DNA of 64,000 nt from assembly GCA_911728435.2 (NCBI GenBank), contig OU452203.1, positions 16,885,651 to 16,949,650 of the forward strand, read 5' to 3'. Made by a program: the position numbers and the translations under genes. The stretch's first letter is position 1. Each line of letters starts with the position of its first letter. Below are positions 13,401 to 28,400 of the stretch, piece by piece. The stretch is from Apoderus coryli. Taxonomy: Eukaryota > Arthropoda > Insecta > Coleoptera > Attelabidae. The notes below the pieces were generated by a model. That model searched no databases. It saw only the letters and a program-made list of their open reading frames with translations, and was not told where the DNA came from.

Positions 13401-16400
13401 GGGTCCTCTTCTGTATCAGCTAGGACAACATTGTCATCTGAATTCGTGACCAACATGAAGTAAAGAACAGCAAAGCTTTAACGAGTGCTGATGATAGCCG
13501 GACTGCTCATCGACTTGTGCGATCCAGTATGACTCTACGTCTGCCAGGCCAAAGCTTAATGCCGAACGCCTAAAGGACAACTGTGTTTCCAACAACACCT
13601 GCAGGCCAAGCTCCCCGAAGAATATCCAGATGATATTGAAGAACACTGTTTGATATTTAGGTCCGCCGCGCCGTGCCCTCTGCTGGTGAGGAGAAAGTAG
13701 ACTCGGTAAGCGTAAAGCATTCATGACCTGGCAAAATTACCTGCAACTCAACATCAAAAAAGCATTTCTTTCAAATGGCGAAGTCTGAAATACAAGAAGT
13801 CGATATCTGAAGAATCAGTGCTGAACGGGCAAATCGATCGAAATACAAAAACAAAATTCCGGTCTGTCAAATAGAACGATCTTGCGGCAAGTCTAGCAGG
13901 ATGCTCATGAGGTGTTCGACGAACGTGTAGCAGTGCTTGTGAAAGCACATCTCGATTTCTATGGATATTAAAGTGGTGACGAAACTCATGCTGTATTGCC
14001 ATGACGAAACTGTCATAAGCGCAAACGTGGGCGATTTAGCATCTGTACAGCTACATGACTTCATCTAGAACAAACTGCTGGACCTCGTGAATCTAAGTGT
14101 AGCTACCAGACATCAGTCGACTCATTAAGAGAACGATATTAGCACATCCCACTTTTCTGCCGAGAGCTCTATAAAAATATAATTTCCATAAATTGATGAA
14201 TGATTTCTTTTTAGTCTAAAATTAAGTCTTGTTGAGAGATAAATAGTCCTATATTTCAGTATGTCTTGATGTCATGTATTTCACAACATTTCTGTTGCAT
14301 CTATCCATCACTGTCTTAACACTGTTACGTGCAAAATATGGCGTTATTTGAAACTAAGCTGTCAGAAAATCTAAACTCTAGAATCTAAACTTTGTATTAC
14401 ACGTATATCCAATTTAGGACCTGTTATAAGATACATAGGTATAGAATCCCATGTACAAAACGTTTTTATTTCCTACCTTAAACCGTATAAGCATATTCAT
14501 CAATCTTCTTCTCAGTGAGTGTGACAGTAGAATTCTTTCCACCCCTTAACATGTTTGAACGTCTTTTGTAACTGTAGAAAAAAAGAGAGACAGAATTTTC
14601 CAGCTTTTTCGTGCATATAAAGATTCACGCATAATATACCAATTTCAAGTCGTTTTCCAAAAAGTGGTTTTCACGCTGTGCTAAACGTTACTTTGCAGAG
14701 GAAGGCTCAACGTCTATTTGGCATACATTTAAACTTTTTGACTTTTAGTTTAGCGCTGATATAGCCAACTGACTGTGATCATTCCCCTGATAGGCAGCCG
14801 CCGTGTTTAATATGCAAAAAGCTCTTTTCTAGTTTGGGAAATTTGTGAGAAAATGCGATTTGCTATGGATGAATGTATTCATTTAAGTTTTTCATTATTT
14901 ATACCAGAAGATTCTGAATAAACATTTTAAAATCTGAAGACGATATAACACTGCAGATATTGAGAGTAAGTTTTACTTGCAGATTTGTGATTACAATAGT
15001 TTTGTGTCCAAAATAAGTTATAAAATGTGAAAGTAATTATTATTTAGCTAATGGCAATCAAATTTAATTTCAAAACTCGTGTCTTTATAAAATCGAAATT
15101 GTTGAAGTTACTTAATCTATTGCATCAAGAAGTGCCTTACGCTACGAGAGGGTGTTATAATTCCGCGTTACTCAAAGTTAGTGTAAATAACATAACAACT
15201 TTCCTTATTAGGAAAGACATGGAGAATATCGAACACCGCACCGGTATAAGCTCCTGACAAGCAGGGTAAGTCCGTTCAACCCATTATGGACGAGATTTCA
15301 TCAGTTTACGACGAATGTTGTTGTTGTTGATGACTTCCAACCGCCATATTATTTTAGTGTCATCAAGTCTCCCCCAGATTCAAAAGTATAGCAGACGATC
15401 TTCAAAATGAATATCCTGTATATGACATAACACTTTCAATTGAAAGAAAGTTAGCTACTGTTTCAGTTGCCTTATAAAACTAATTTTTACCCATAAACTG
15501 ATTAATAAATTTTCCATTGCGATATGCTTGAAGCAGGTGGCGAATCACTGATTTGTGTAGTCGTAAAAATCGCAGCTTTCTTGGGCGGGTAACCTTTACC
15601 ATTTTGTTTCAGAAATGTCTACAATATTATTGGATTGTAAGTTGCTTATAGTCATTGAATAATTCGACCACAGTGTTGATGGGTTTTGTTGTTGTGTCAG
15701 TTCCGCAAAATAAGCGAATAACACAGTCTCCGAGAAAAACTGCATGTCTTTTTCATTCACACACTCATTTTATAACTTTGTATTATTCAAAATAACTAGT
15801 AAACAACCATCCAAGTTCGCAATTTTTAAATCAAATCATAGAATTAAATTGACAGCTATTTGATTACTTGAAAGATTTCCTTAGCAACGCAGGCCTAATA
15901 GTTGTCGCTATACAAGTACAACAGCCTATCGGTTTAAAACTTCAAATTTTACTGTGATAATTTTCTGACTCAATACTAAATCGACGTTGTTCTCGTCACA
16001 GAAAAAAAAATCGGTTGTGTACTCCAAATCGTAGATCTGTGTCAATTATTAGTCTTAAATTTCGATCTTCGCGTCGGGAGACACAACAACCTCGAGCTAA
16101 AATCCAATACTTTTTTCCCTTGTATAATAAATAACGATTTTGTCCGTATATTTATTAGAGCAGCAATAATTTGGAGTCATTATACTTATCAGCTGGGCCA
16201 CAAAAGGCCATAGCCTTTCTTGCAAAACATACAATTTTCATTTGATGATTTCAATTTAATCACATAATTATTTTATAATCTCGCATGCGTATTGCAGTCG
16301 CAGCAATAATTGTAAATTACAATAGTTTTGCAGATATTTTATAAATTAGTTTGCATTATTATGTATAGCTACTTTACACGTGGCCTTCACTGTTCATATG

Positions 16401-19400
16401 TAATCATATCATATAGGAGGCTAAGCACTTTAATAATTTGCTTTAATAGATAGTTACAGACAAATTAAACATCTGCGGAAATGTTCGTTTAGTTACGTCA
16501 ATAACATTACAAATCCTGATTAAAGAAAATACCTACGTGTTTCAGTGAGAGACTAATCAATGATCTAATTAAAGTTTAAGATCAAGATAAACGGAAGTAA
16601 AACATTTCTAACATATTTACCTTGGAACAACGAGTTACGAATTTCATTGATTAGATTTTCAATTATAAAAACGAACGGTAAACTATTATATGGGGGTGTC
16701 AAAGCTAAACTGGATAAAGTACTCTTCTTCAAAATATGTAGGTACCTCAATTCGGTGCTCTGTTTTTACAGGTACCTAATTCTGGATGCTGTTTAAAACC
16801 ATTTTCAATTCTAAAATAAGTGGTGCATCACATGTTATGTTTAAACAAGTTTTCAGTGTTTTTAGCTGTTATATAAAATTATCCAATAGTTTGGCACTAA
16901 ATTAAAATTAAAAATCATAGTTATTTTTAAGTTTTTCTTTCCACAAGATGGTGGTGCTTAGACAATAATTATGAACTAAATTAAAATTAAAAATCATAGT
17001 TAATTTTAAGATTTTTTTTGTGTACCATTGCAATTAATAAAGTGTTTTAAGTATATTTCGTACCACTTATTTCAGTTGTATTTGTTCTACGTGGTTAAAT
17101 ATGATTGACATTAATGACGAATTCAGTAGTGCGCAGTATATGGTCCTATGGTCCTTGGACAGGAAGTAGAAATCATATTTAACTACGTAAAACAAATACA
17201 ACTGAAATAAATGGTACGAAATATAATTAAATTTCATTAAAACACTTTATTGATCATAATGATATCCAAAAAGAAAAACTTAAAAATAACTGTGATTTTT
17301 TAATTTTAATTTAGTTTATAAAATTGATTAATTATAAATTTTTAACAATAAGTATGTTTCCCGACACCGATAAAATAGTCGTTCGATGTAGGTATACAAA
17401 ACATTTTCTTTAAGCTTTTCATTTTAATCATTGTTCGTCACTGATGATGAGACTGGTCTAGTCTCGAAAAATGTATTGATACAAATAGCTAAACTGATAA
17501 TTATTGTGTTGAATTCATTTCGTCGAGATTGGACTTTTATTTTCCATTATTGAAATTATAACTCCACTTAACCCTAAAGAACTCGCGCTAAGAAAATTAC
17601 GGCAGAACTCTCTCACTATTTATTATTGTGTATTTTTTTTAATGTGACGAGACAAAATTAAACTCAAATAATTACGCATCATTTTTAATGAAGTGCTGCA
17701 TCTTTTTTTTGGATTTTCGGTTTTTTCTTCTTGGGCAAAATCCACAAAATCCAGCTTGATCTTCTGCCGTTACGCGTTCGGGTTCAGGAATGCCTACCAG
17801 TTCTTTACTTCGCTGTCGTCTGTTGAATGGCATACATATTACTGAAGCTCGGTATACTAAGTGTGGTTTCATCAACTGTTTTCATCCTCAGAAACATTTG
17901 ACGATCTTCAATAATTTCTGTATTGTCTTTATATATTTGGAAAATACAAACGCCAGAACTCGCGCAATGAGAGCATCACTCACAAACCTGCACTTGATCA
18001 ACAACTTCATATTATATCGCAGAACACAGTGTACTGAATTTTGAATTTAACTAATCAGGGGGCGCAACGTGAACACAAAGTCAGCTAGAGAGCGAGGTAG
18101 GCTCATCCAGTGTCTATATCGTGCAATCTTGCGATTGTAGGTGAAGCGTGAGCTAAATGCTCATAGCGCGAGTGCTGCAGGGTTAAGAATGGACTACTTT
18201 TTCAAATGAATTAAAATATAAAATCCATCAATCTAGAACAAATTAGAATTTCAGTTAACATAAATACATTAAATAAGTTCAGAATTATGAAACTAAGTTT
18301 AGAAAAATACGGATTTCCGACTGAAAGATTGAGAAAGTATAATCATTCAAAGCATACTCTAGCAATATTATAGTTCTGTAATACCAATTTTGATTATAAA
18401 ACTTCCAATCTTAAAAAGCGTTCTGGCTTGCAGTGTATCCTACTTCAATGATTCAGCTCCGTTACTCGTATTTCGTATAAAATCTTCGAGTCTCGCAAGA
18501 AAAACTATCTACGACAAAAATTACCATGGAAAATCTCATGTATAAAACTTGCAACTTTCAAATACATACTCTTAATTTCTGTCTAAATTACACAAAATTC
18601 GATTAGTGAGTTGTTATGAAACCCACTTTTAATTATTCCAAAGAATCCAAAAATGTAAAAATATGTAGAGTGTCCCATTTGAAATTCTGGAGTTAATATC
18701 GGTGCAACAATTTTCGGACGCCTTGTATTATAAAATTTATTTAAAACGAATACATTTTGTGTTAACATTTTATTTTCTAAAGGCAGTAGTGTCTGAAAAA
18801 AGGTACTGTCCCCTAATAAAGTGCCCTCCCTGTGCATTTTCTTGTATAAACAAAACTAGCTCAACTGGAACAGACCCAGTCTAGCATCATGATATATACG
18901 AGTCCAAAGTTCGAAATACTGTTGAGGATTTCCTCTTGTGGAATATCGTTTACGACTATCAATATATCAAAAACTCAAACACCATTTTGAAATCAATTTA
19001 TGAATCCGAACCTAATAATTGTATCCTCTCAAATATAGATTTTGTGTTTCAATTATGTATACTTCCTAAATTCCAAAAAGCTCCAATAATCATTACTATC
19101 GTTTATAAAAATAAATATCTGATTGATATGTCCGTACATAAAAATAGCGAACGAGTAAAATTGTTATTTCCTCTTCCAATAGAGTGTAAAGTGTAATATT
19201 TTCCAATACTGTTTATAAATAAACTTCATGTTTTATAGTCACAGTAGTAAAGAATGTTCATAAAATTTGTAAATAAACCGATCATCTGCATAATATAATA
19301 TTATAACAAACCGCTTTCACACTACTAACAAATGGGTATATGTTATAGTAAAAAGTAGGTGTTGAATTTATTTTAAAGATCTATTCAATATTTATGAATT

Positions 19401-22400
19401 GTTAGAAGACTTGATTGAGTTTTCTGTCTAAACCAATTGCCAAACACAAATGATAGTAACGCAATAACAATTATCTGTATTTGCCTTTATTTTTCTTCCC
19501 GACAAATCTAATCTATCTGTACTTGCCTTTACTTATCTTGTTGAGAAAATAACGAATCGTAAACCCCTAGTTGGCTTTACAGTAACCACTCCAGACTAGT
19601 AGCCCCCTAAGGGCAATACTCTGCCCGTCACAGCTGCAACAAGAGCGCTCTTCCCATAAGACATAGATCGATCTCGATTTAACCGAATAAGGATTTGAAA
19701 AGTACAAGTTTTATACTTGAGATTTTTCATGGTAATTTTTGTCGTAGATAGTTTCTCTTGCGAAACTCGAAGATTTTATACGGAATAAGAGTAAGGGAGC
19801 TGCATCGTTGCAGTAGGATACACTGCAGGCCAGAACGCTTTTTAAGATTGAAAGTTTTCTTAAAATCAAAATTGGTTTAATACGGTACAACAATTTTGCT
19901 AGAGTATGTTTTGATTAATTATACTTTCTTTGAGTCGGAAATTGATATTTTTATTAACTTAGTTTCAGAATTCCGAACTTATTTAATATATTTTTCTTAA
20001 TTGAAATCCTAACTTGTTCTGGATCGATAGATTGTTATCAGGTAAAACAAAATATAATATATTAATTCATTTTTTAAGTGGAGTTATAATTTCAATAATG
20101 GAAAATAAAAATGTATAAACTAAGTAAAGCTTCAAAGAATTTATCTTAGAGGAAATGCGTAAAATTAAATAGGCAGGACAATGATATTCCGTGTATGGTC
20201 CTTGATAATTATTATTATTAGAACATGTAATACAATTAAATCAAAATAATCGATAAATAACTCATATATATAAATGTAAAACAATGATTTATTCTTAGAA
20301 GTTTAGCTTCTTCAGTTGTTTGAAGAAGCTGTAGACGGTCAGTACCTGGTAGACGATGATAACTGTAATCATAACATCATAAATTAGCATATTAATTTTT
20401 TTTGACGTTTCTAAAATAGGTAGTCAAAATTTGTGAGCGAATTAAGAACGTGTAGTCATGAAAAAAACCTAAATTGTAATTTTTTGAAAAGTCCCTATTT
20501 ACAAAGATACAGGGTGTTTAAGATGACTGCCTGAGGACGGTTTTTTTGAAATATTTTCGAAACGAGTTAAACTGAATTAAGCAAATGTAGCATATTTATT
20601 CATCTGGTTAAATGTCGTAAACTGACATGAAATTGAATAAAAATGTATGACCATAGGCGGGTAAAAGGGGGGCAATTGCCTTAATTATAACCTAACTTTT
20701 TTTTCTCGTAGTTTTTAGTCATTTTGTGTCAGAAATGTGATAAAATAAAGTGTTCTACATAAGAAAGGTATACTTGGTTTTTCTCGAAAAACTTAAACGT
20801 TTTCGAGAAATTCGAGTTTGAAAATTTTAGTACAAAACTGGTCCTTAAGGGTAAAAACGGTTAATCTCGATTTCCGGTAAAACTGCAAGTCCTATGAGAA
20901 AAAGTTAAAAAGCAAAGTTGTAGGTCATAAAAAGATCTATAACTTTTGTATAGACACTTTTTTCACATAACCTCAAAATTTATGTGAAAAATTCGAATAA
21001 CCGAGTTTTTGGTTGGGTTGGGTTGCGCTGCGCATGTCGTTTGGCATGCAAATAGCCCTTCATAATATCATTGTCTTGTCTAAATTTCACAACCCTTCAG
21101 GCAAGGAAAAAAGTTCAATTTTTTGATGCTTTTGGTCGGTATTGGACTATAGAACGCTATCATTCAAGCCCTAAGAAACTATCCTTAATGACACTGACTG
21201 CGCATGTCGTTTGGCATGCAGATAGCCCTTCATAATATCATTGTCCTGTCCAAATTTCACAACCCTTCAGGCAAGGAAAAAATTTCAATTTTTTGATGCT
21301 TTTGCTCGGTATTGGACTATAGAACGCTATCATTCAAGCCATAAGAAACTATCCTTAATGACACTGACTGCGCATGTCGTTTGGCATGCAAATAGCCCTT
21401 CATAATATCATCGTCCTGTCTAAAATTCACAACCCTTCAGGCAAGGAAAAATTTTTAATTTTTTGATGCTTTTGCTCGGTATTGGACTATAGAACGCTAT
21501 CATTCAAGCCCTAAGAAACTATCCTTAATGACACTGACTGCGCATGTCGTTTGGCATGCAAATAGCCCTTCATAATATCATCGTCCTGTCTAAAATTCAC
21601 AGCCCTTCAGGCATCGGAAAAATTTCAATTTTTTGATGCTTTTGCTCGGTATTGGACTATAGAACGCTATCATTCAAGCCTTAAGAAACTATCTTTAATG
21701 ACACTGCTTCCTCATGTCGTTTGGAATGCAAGTAGTCCTTCATAATATCATTGTCCTGTCTCCTTGCCTTAGAGCAACCCAGTCCAGCTAATAGAATTCA
21801 ACTTCAGAATAGCTGTGTGCGTTTAATCGGGAGTATACGCAAGTTTGAGAGGGGCATTTCTGCAAAACTTCGACAGATTGGATGCCTTACGGCTCAACTT
21901 TGCCTTTTTTACTTTTATATTTTGTACAATAAAGTCAATTTATTATTATTATATTATGAAGAGCTATCTGCATGCCAAACGACATGCGTCGAGTGATATA
22001 TTGTGCAGATTGTGAGAAATCTACAATGAAAAATGCCACAAGTTCAATAATTAACGTGTATCGAGTAACTTACCAACTGACTCTGATGTTATCCTTTACA
22101 AATAACCAAAAAATCCAATAATCTATGGTACAATATAAAAATTATTAAATTGCAATTTTCTAATATAATCTTGTATAATTATTTTTGTATTATACATAGA
22201 ATTATTCTCTATTTTCAGGTAATAACGTTCCCTGCTGTAATTAATCAATTTTTTTGTTCGCTTTCGTATAATGCAAACAATAATTTTCGGTGGAAATCTC
22301 AAAATTAATTACTACAATGTGTATAAATAAATCTGTCGCGTAGAATATGGCACAGCCAACTATGACGTAGTATTTTCCCGAATTAAACATGACGCCTTTA

Positions 22401-25400
22401 CTATTAAATAGAGGAGGCAGTCACGCAGTCAGTGGTTGTATGCAATTATTTTCGAAAGTTATTTTTTTTTAAAGTGATATCACAAACAAAAATATTTGTA
22501 AAAAAATTACTTGGCATATGAGCTGCTATTTGGTTTTATTAATATCACATTTATTTATTTGTGAAGATTTTTCAGTAGCGCACAAGAAATTGAAAAACTC
22601 TAATTATTAATTTTAAATGAAAGAAATCGAATAGATTTGCATTAGTTGTATAATATAAATACAGAAAAGTGTTAATTTTGTTTACGAACTGAAAAAATAT
22701 TCCGTGTCACAAGTGGGATTCGAACCTAACATCTCCCGATTGCCGGTCAGGTGTTCTACCAATTGAACTACCGTGGCACATAGTGGAAATATGTTTCAGT
22801 CCGTATACATTAACGCCTTTTCTGTGTGCAGTGCTACGTTGAGATCTTTAATTTAAAGACGACACAAACTACACACTGCCACAATGCATTGTTATTTCTC
22901 ATTTCATTCAATGCCCACTTGTGATACGGAATTTTCTCAGTTCGTAAACTATATTAGTTTATTTCACTTTTCTATAATATTTATATTATAAATCTTATTT
23001 AAGCTTTCTGTGTAAACGACCTTCAATAATGCGGATACCCATATTGTATGTATCCCAAACCCCAAATAAATAATTTTATTTCTTCCTAAACTAATAGGAT
23101 TAATACAATATTATAATATGGCTTCTGGTTTCGTTTCGTTATGTTAATAAAATAGTATTTTTTATTCTCTTTAAATTTGTCTACGAAGGTCATTTGTCTA
23201 AACTGGAATCGTTATTTACGTAACGTATGGAAATTATTATTTAGGTAAATTTTTTGAAGATAACAGAATTGGGAGTGTAACCAAAACAGTTTTATAATAA
23301 CGCCAAAAACATGCATTTCCTGACAATTTGTCAATTTTTAATTCTCCGCGTACTTCTTTACTTAAGCTGAAAAATCTCATAGACAACAGTCTAAGGGTGA
23401 GAGCGGACAGTTTTCTTTTCACTTTCTAGAAATTGTCCGCTTACGAAAATCTCATTACCACAAATGGAGGATCTCGGTTTCTCTGTTGGATTGTATTGTT
23501 GTAAATAGTATTGCTAAACTTAATTTTTAACAGTTTTGCCCAGAAATGTAAATTATAAGATTTTAGGGAGGAAAATATTATGCGAAATTTTTCCAATATT
23601 CATCTTAGAAGCAGATTTCTGATATATAAAATTTAACGCAAGATTTGAATTTGCCGCCATTTATGCAGTAAAGTGTTGGCAACCCTAAAAACAAAACAAG
23701 TCGACAGCTGATAGTTTAGGGTTAGTAAAAATGGAGCGTTACACAATAGAACAACGGGTCTCCATTCAGCAATAGGTCAATATCGAAGCAGTGCGTGAGA
23801 GTGTCGGTGACAATCCAGCGTACTCTCACTAAAGATCTGCGTCTCCATGCTGACAAAATTCAATTAATACAACAACTGAAGCCGAATGACCATGCAAAGC
23901 GAAGAGAGTTTGCAGAATGGATTATTCAGCATCAACAAATGGATGCTGATTTTTCGAGCAAAATATCATCCCAAGCGACGAAGCACACCTTGATGGGCTT
24001 TGTAATCGCCAGAACTGCCGCTTTTATGGTTCTGGGAACCCACATGTGATTGTCGAAAAGCAAATGCATCCACAACATGTCACTGTTTGTTATGGATTTT
24101 AGGCTGGAGGCGCGTGCATTAAACGAGTAGATTCAAAGCTGCATCAAAGAAGTTCAGCCACATTTATGCAGAATGGTCATGGAAAATTTAGACAAACGTA
24201 GAGGTCATTTGCCCAAAGCGTTATTCCATAAATAACTCTACCCTATGTACTTTATGATTCAATAAAAACCTACAATCAAAAGACTAAAAACTGTGTTTCC
24301 TATTTAATTCAAATCTTGCGTTAATTTTGAAATGTTTAATATTCTTTAGCATCCTGCCTCTTCTGATCCGCAGATTGTTCATTTAAATTTTATGGTAAGA
24401 ATTTTCAATGGTCCTGCTGGAGTAGCTTGATGATTGCAGGACCATTTTCGTCTTTTAAATGTTTCATTTATTAAATTGAATTTAATCAAGGCCATTTATT
24501 TATTGTGATTAAAGCAAAATCATGACAATATAGGGGATTGGTTCTTTAAATCTTAGATCTCTTCAGATCGGAACCTCGTGAACAAGCTACAAATGGCTTC
24601 AGATAGCATAAATTTGCGCTTAATCATATGGAGCTTGACCTGAATTTTACCCATTCTGTTTTTGAATGGAATGGATGGATGAAATGTTTTTCATTGAAGG
24701 AGAAAAACATCCATTCCATCTTCGTAATGGGTTTCATGTTTTGTAAGATCTGATACATGTAGGAGATATACTGGTTATCATGTCTGGATTGTGGTTATGT
24801 ATGTTGATGTGTGTTACGTTGTTCAAATATCCCTAGTGAAAGAAAATAGGAGAGGCCAGAGACCATACCGTTGATAACACGTTAGCAATATAACATTTTA
24901 AAATTAGACAGGATTCGCAATTGCGATTTTCAATTCAAAAAGAAATTGTAACAGATTTTCAAAAATCAAAACAACTTACGAAGGTAGAAATTATTTTTAA
25001 TCACAGTATTCTTATATAGAATGACCTTTCTCGTGTTTTGATCAACACTGTAGTAGACAAGAATTATCTTAACGCTTTGTCTCTTTATGTTTCAGTACAT
25101 CGGAATGTTGGAAGTGCCGAGACCGACAAGCAGAGTTGAAATTGTTGCTGCTATGCGAAGGATACGAGTAAGTTTTTTATTATGACATAAAATACAAGAT
25201 GTTTAATATTCCATAATGGAGAAATAAAAAAAAATCTTACTAAATTACTTCTAACATTAAAGTCAATTTTGATATATTTTGTTACAGTATGAATTTAAAG
25301 CAAAAGGCATCAAAAAGAAAAAGGTGACGATTGAAGTTTCCGTAGACGGAGTAAAAGTTACGCTTAGAAAAAAGAAAAAGGTATGTACAATTACAATTAT

Positions 25401-28400
25401 TAATACTTATAAGATGCATTGTTATCATATTTATTGATTAGATAGAGGTGGAAAATGTTATGTTACTAATACAAAATGTTAAGATGTAAGATTGGTCTCT
25501 AGTTGGTATAATTTTTGAGTTATTCAATCACAACATAAGGACATCGCGTCATGAACATGGAATGAGGCACAGCAATTGTTATCAGACGGGGAGCCGGTAT
25601 TTTGTTCCAAAAATAAATGACCCACAACTTATCCTGTTGTTATTTTCAAATGAATCTGCTCCGTCATGGCTGTTTTAACAGATTAGGGTTGCAGCTGAAG
25701 CGTCTGACAGGGGAACCAGATTGGTTCCCGCAGCGTTAGGAAATAAAATAAGATACTTTTATTTAATTTAAATGCGCGCCACTGGCAAATGATTACTAAC
25801 TTGAGAAGTTAATTTTCGCCGTTCTAATTTTAGCACCACAAGAGCCATTGATAAACTGTTTTCTCTCTTTATCCAAAGTGATAACTGAGCATCTTAACGA
25901 AACCTTTTCCCTCTCTCTGTTAACTATTATCTCACGCATACTTTGTCAAAATGAATGAAGGAGAGATGATGTGATCACAGCTTCAAGAAAAAACTCAATT
26001 ATGAATAATTAAAAGCATTATTAAGTGTAAATCGCGAATGTAATAACTAATTAAAATTTTACTGTTACTTTTAATGAATACAGTGATGTCGTTATCTATG
26101 GTTTAAGTTAAGTAATGTGAGCTGAAAGGATAGTGCCAGACAAAATATTCCGGCAAACCAAAATGTTGTTTGGCGTCTCATTTAGATGGGATTTTTCCTG
26201 GTTAAAAACAATGAGGCACAACAATCGCAGTGCTGTACAATTGTTAGGAAGATTCATTTTTCAGTATCTTAAAGATGTTTCGCACAAAACCACATCCAGT
26301 AAATTTTGACACTTAGAGCAGTCATCCATTTCAACTATATAGGCAGTTTACAGATTACTGCCTTAAGGTTGAATGATTGGGGACAATTTTTAGGACTATG
26401 AGCAAGTTTTGATTGTAAATGCATATTCAATTCTAGAAATAGCCTCGTGATAATATTATTGAGCATCTACTTATATTTCTATACCAAATAGGATATAGTC
26501 CAATTTCAAATCATTATTACTCACATAATCATTGAAATTTAATCTATCGTTTTTTTCATATGCAAACAAACACTCATTTTCTAAAAACTCACTGAAAAAG
26601 CACATTTTTAGCAACAAAACTGGAGATTTTAATGTGTTTAATGCATAGCGATCTACAACCTATAACATAGCTATATACCTACTTACATCCCTATTGTTTA
26701 CATTCTTCATCAAATAGTAGTTGTATTGTTCTAATATCTGTCTGTCTGTCTTCTAATTACAGAAAAACTTGCGCAGAAACTTAGTGTTTCTTTTTACTCA
26801 TTTTTAGATTTCTTGTCGCTTATCTACATATTATTTTAAACGCACTTATTTTGAAATACCTTGTATAGATGAAAGAGTTTTGTAAATACGATATACATAA
26901 AAAAAGAAAGAAGCTTGTGAGCAAAAACAAAGAGAAAAGCAAAAAAATTAAATTGTTATGTCTTTGTTGAAGAACATAAAATTGCGACTATAAAGTAGTG
27001 AAACAGTTTTAAGGTCAAAAACCGGAAACTCGTGAGTTTTATTTCTATTCTTGTAGAACACGGAAATACTTTTAGAGAACGGTTGAGATTCAGTGCAAAA
27101 AGTTTATTTTGTTTCATTTTTTTAACGTGTTAGAAGAGAGTGTAGATAAATTGAAATTTAGAGTCATCGAAGTATATGTTGTATAAAAGATATTAAACTT
27201 TTTTTTATGAAAGTTCTTTTGAACATCCGCCAAACCAGCATATATTGACAGAAATACTGTTATAGGACATATCCGTATCCAGAATTAAAATTGGGAGGCG
27301 GGGGCCACAACCGAAGCTGGATTTTCAATAAAAAATAACCTTTTGGTTGATAAAAAAATAAACTTCTTTTGTTTCACAAAATTTTGCAAGCGGCGCTTTT
27401 TTATGATACTGTCTCCGCCTTTTCCATTCACTTTAGATTCAGATTCACCTACAATCTACGTAAATCATGAAGTTTTTTTCTTATAAAGCTGCGTTTTCGT
27501 GAAAAATATTTTTTTTTTGGAATAATAATTTTAAGCAACCATGGAAATGTTTTGAATTTTTATCTTGTAAACGAAGCAATATGTGAAAAAAATACAAGAA
27601 ATAAAAAAGTTCTTGTTTTAGTTGCTTTATCTCAACACTATACCGAAATTAAGTGGTATACATTTTTTTGTCAATAATTTGTACAAAGTTGCCCCCCTAA
27701 CGCCACTGGACTTGATAATTTTGATCTAGTTAAGGCCATATAAGCTCCCTATTTCTAGCAACAACTCTGCCCAATATCAAAGAAATCGGTGAAAAGATAT
27801 TTGACTTAATTAAAGTAAACGATATTTACAATGAACTTTAACATTTTAAACTTTTCGAAGGAAACAACAAGTGTTTTAAATAATTTTCACATTTGTTGTT
27901 TTCTTCAAAAAGTTTAAGATGAATTTTCATCAAGTGGACAACCCAACCTAACAATGAAACCTCAGCTAAAATTCTGTGTCACGGTGTAGATTTTAATTAC
28001 TATCTTTGCAATCTGAAGGTTACTGCCAAATTGTTGCTTTGGTACATAAGACCTAGCAGCTGATACGATGAGTAGTAGCGACGAATGGTCACCATACTAC
28101 TTGCAGTAACTATGGCTATGACTTAGTGGCAGCTTATTTATGTATTTTTGTTTGTTTTAGAGAAGACACTGGCTAGATGATAAGAACATTCTAATGCAGC
28201 AGCCGATTTACAGAATATTCTACGTATCTCATGATTCTCAGGACATGAAAATATTCAGTTACATTTCTCGCGATGGTGCTTCCAATGCTTTTAAATGTGC
28301 TGTATTTAAATCAAATAAAAAGGTAATGGCTTATTTATTAATCATTATTAAATCATCGCCATAATTTCTATAAGATTTTCATTACTCTTCAAATATATTT

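Larger units (their letters stand above)
17531..20106. repeat. Foldback element with ~420-bp arms; left arm split by a piggyBac derivative
   Basis: The right arm 19691-20106 is inverted relative to 17531-17571 plus 18187-18566. Landmarks are TTTTATTTTCCATTATTGAA at the outer ends, CTAGAACAAATTAGAATTTC in the middle and ATAAAACTTG at the inner ends. The left arm is continuous only when 17572-18182 is removed. The 1.1-kb spacer (18567-19690) has no recognisable gene. Confidence 0.75.

Noticed and set aside
21031..21758. Regular direct repeats that could suggest a CRISPR array
   Set aside because: The 170-bp units abut with no unique spacers, and the genome is eukaryotic. It is a satellite-like array.
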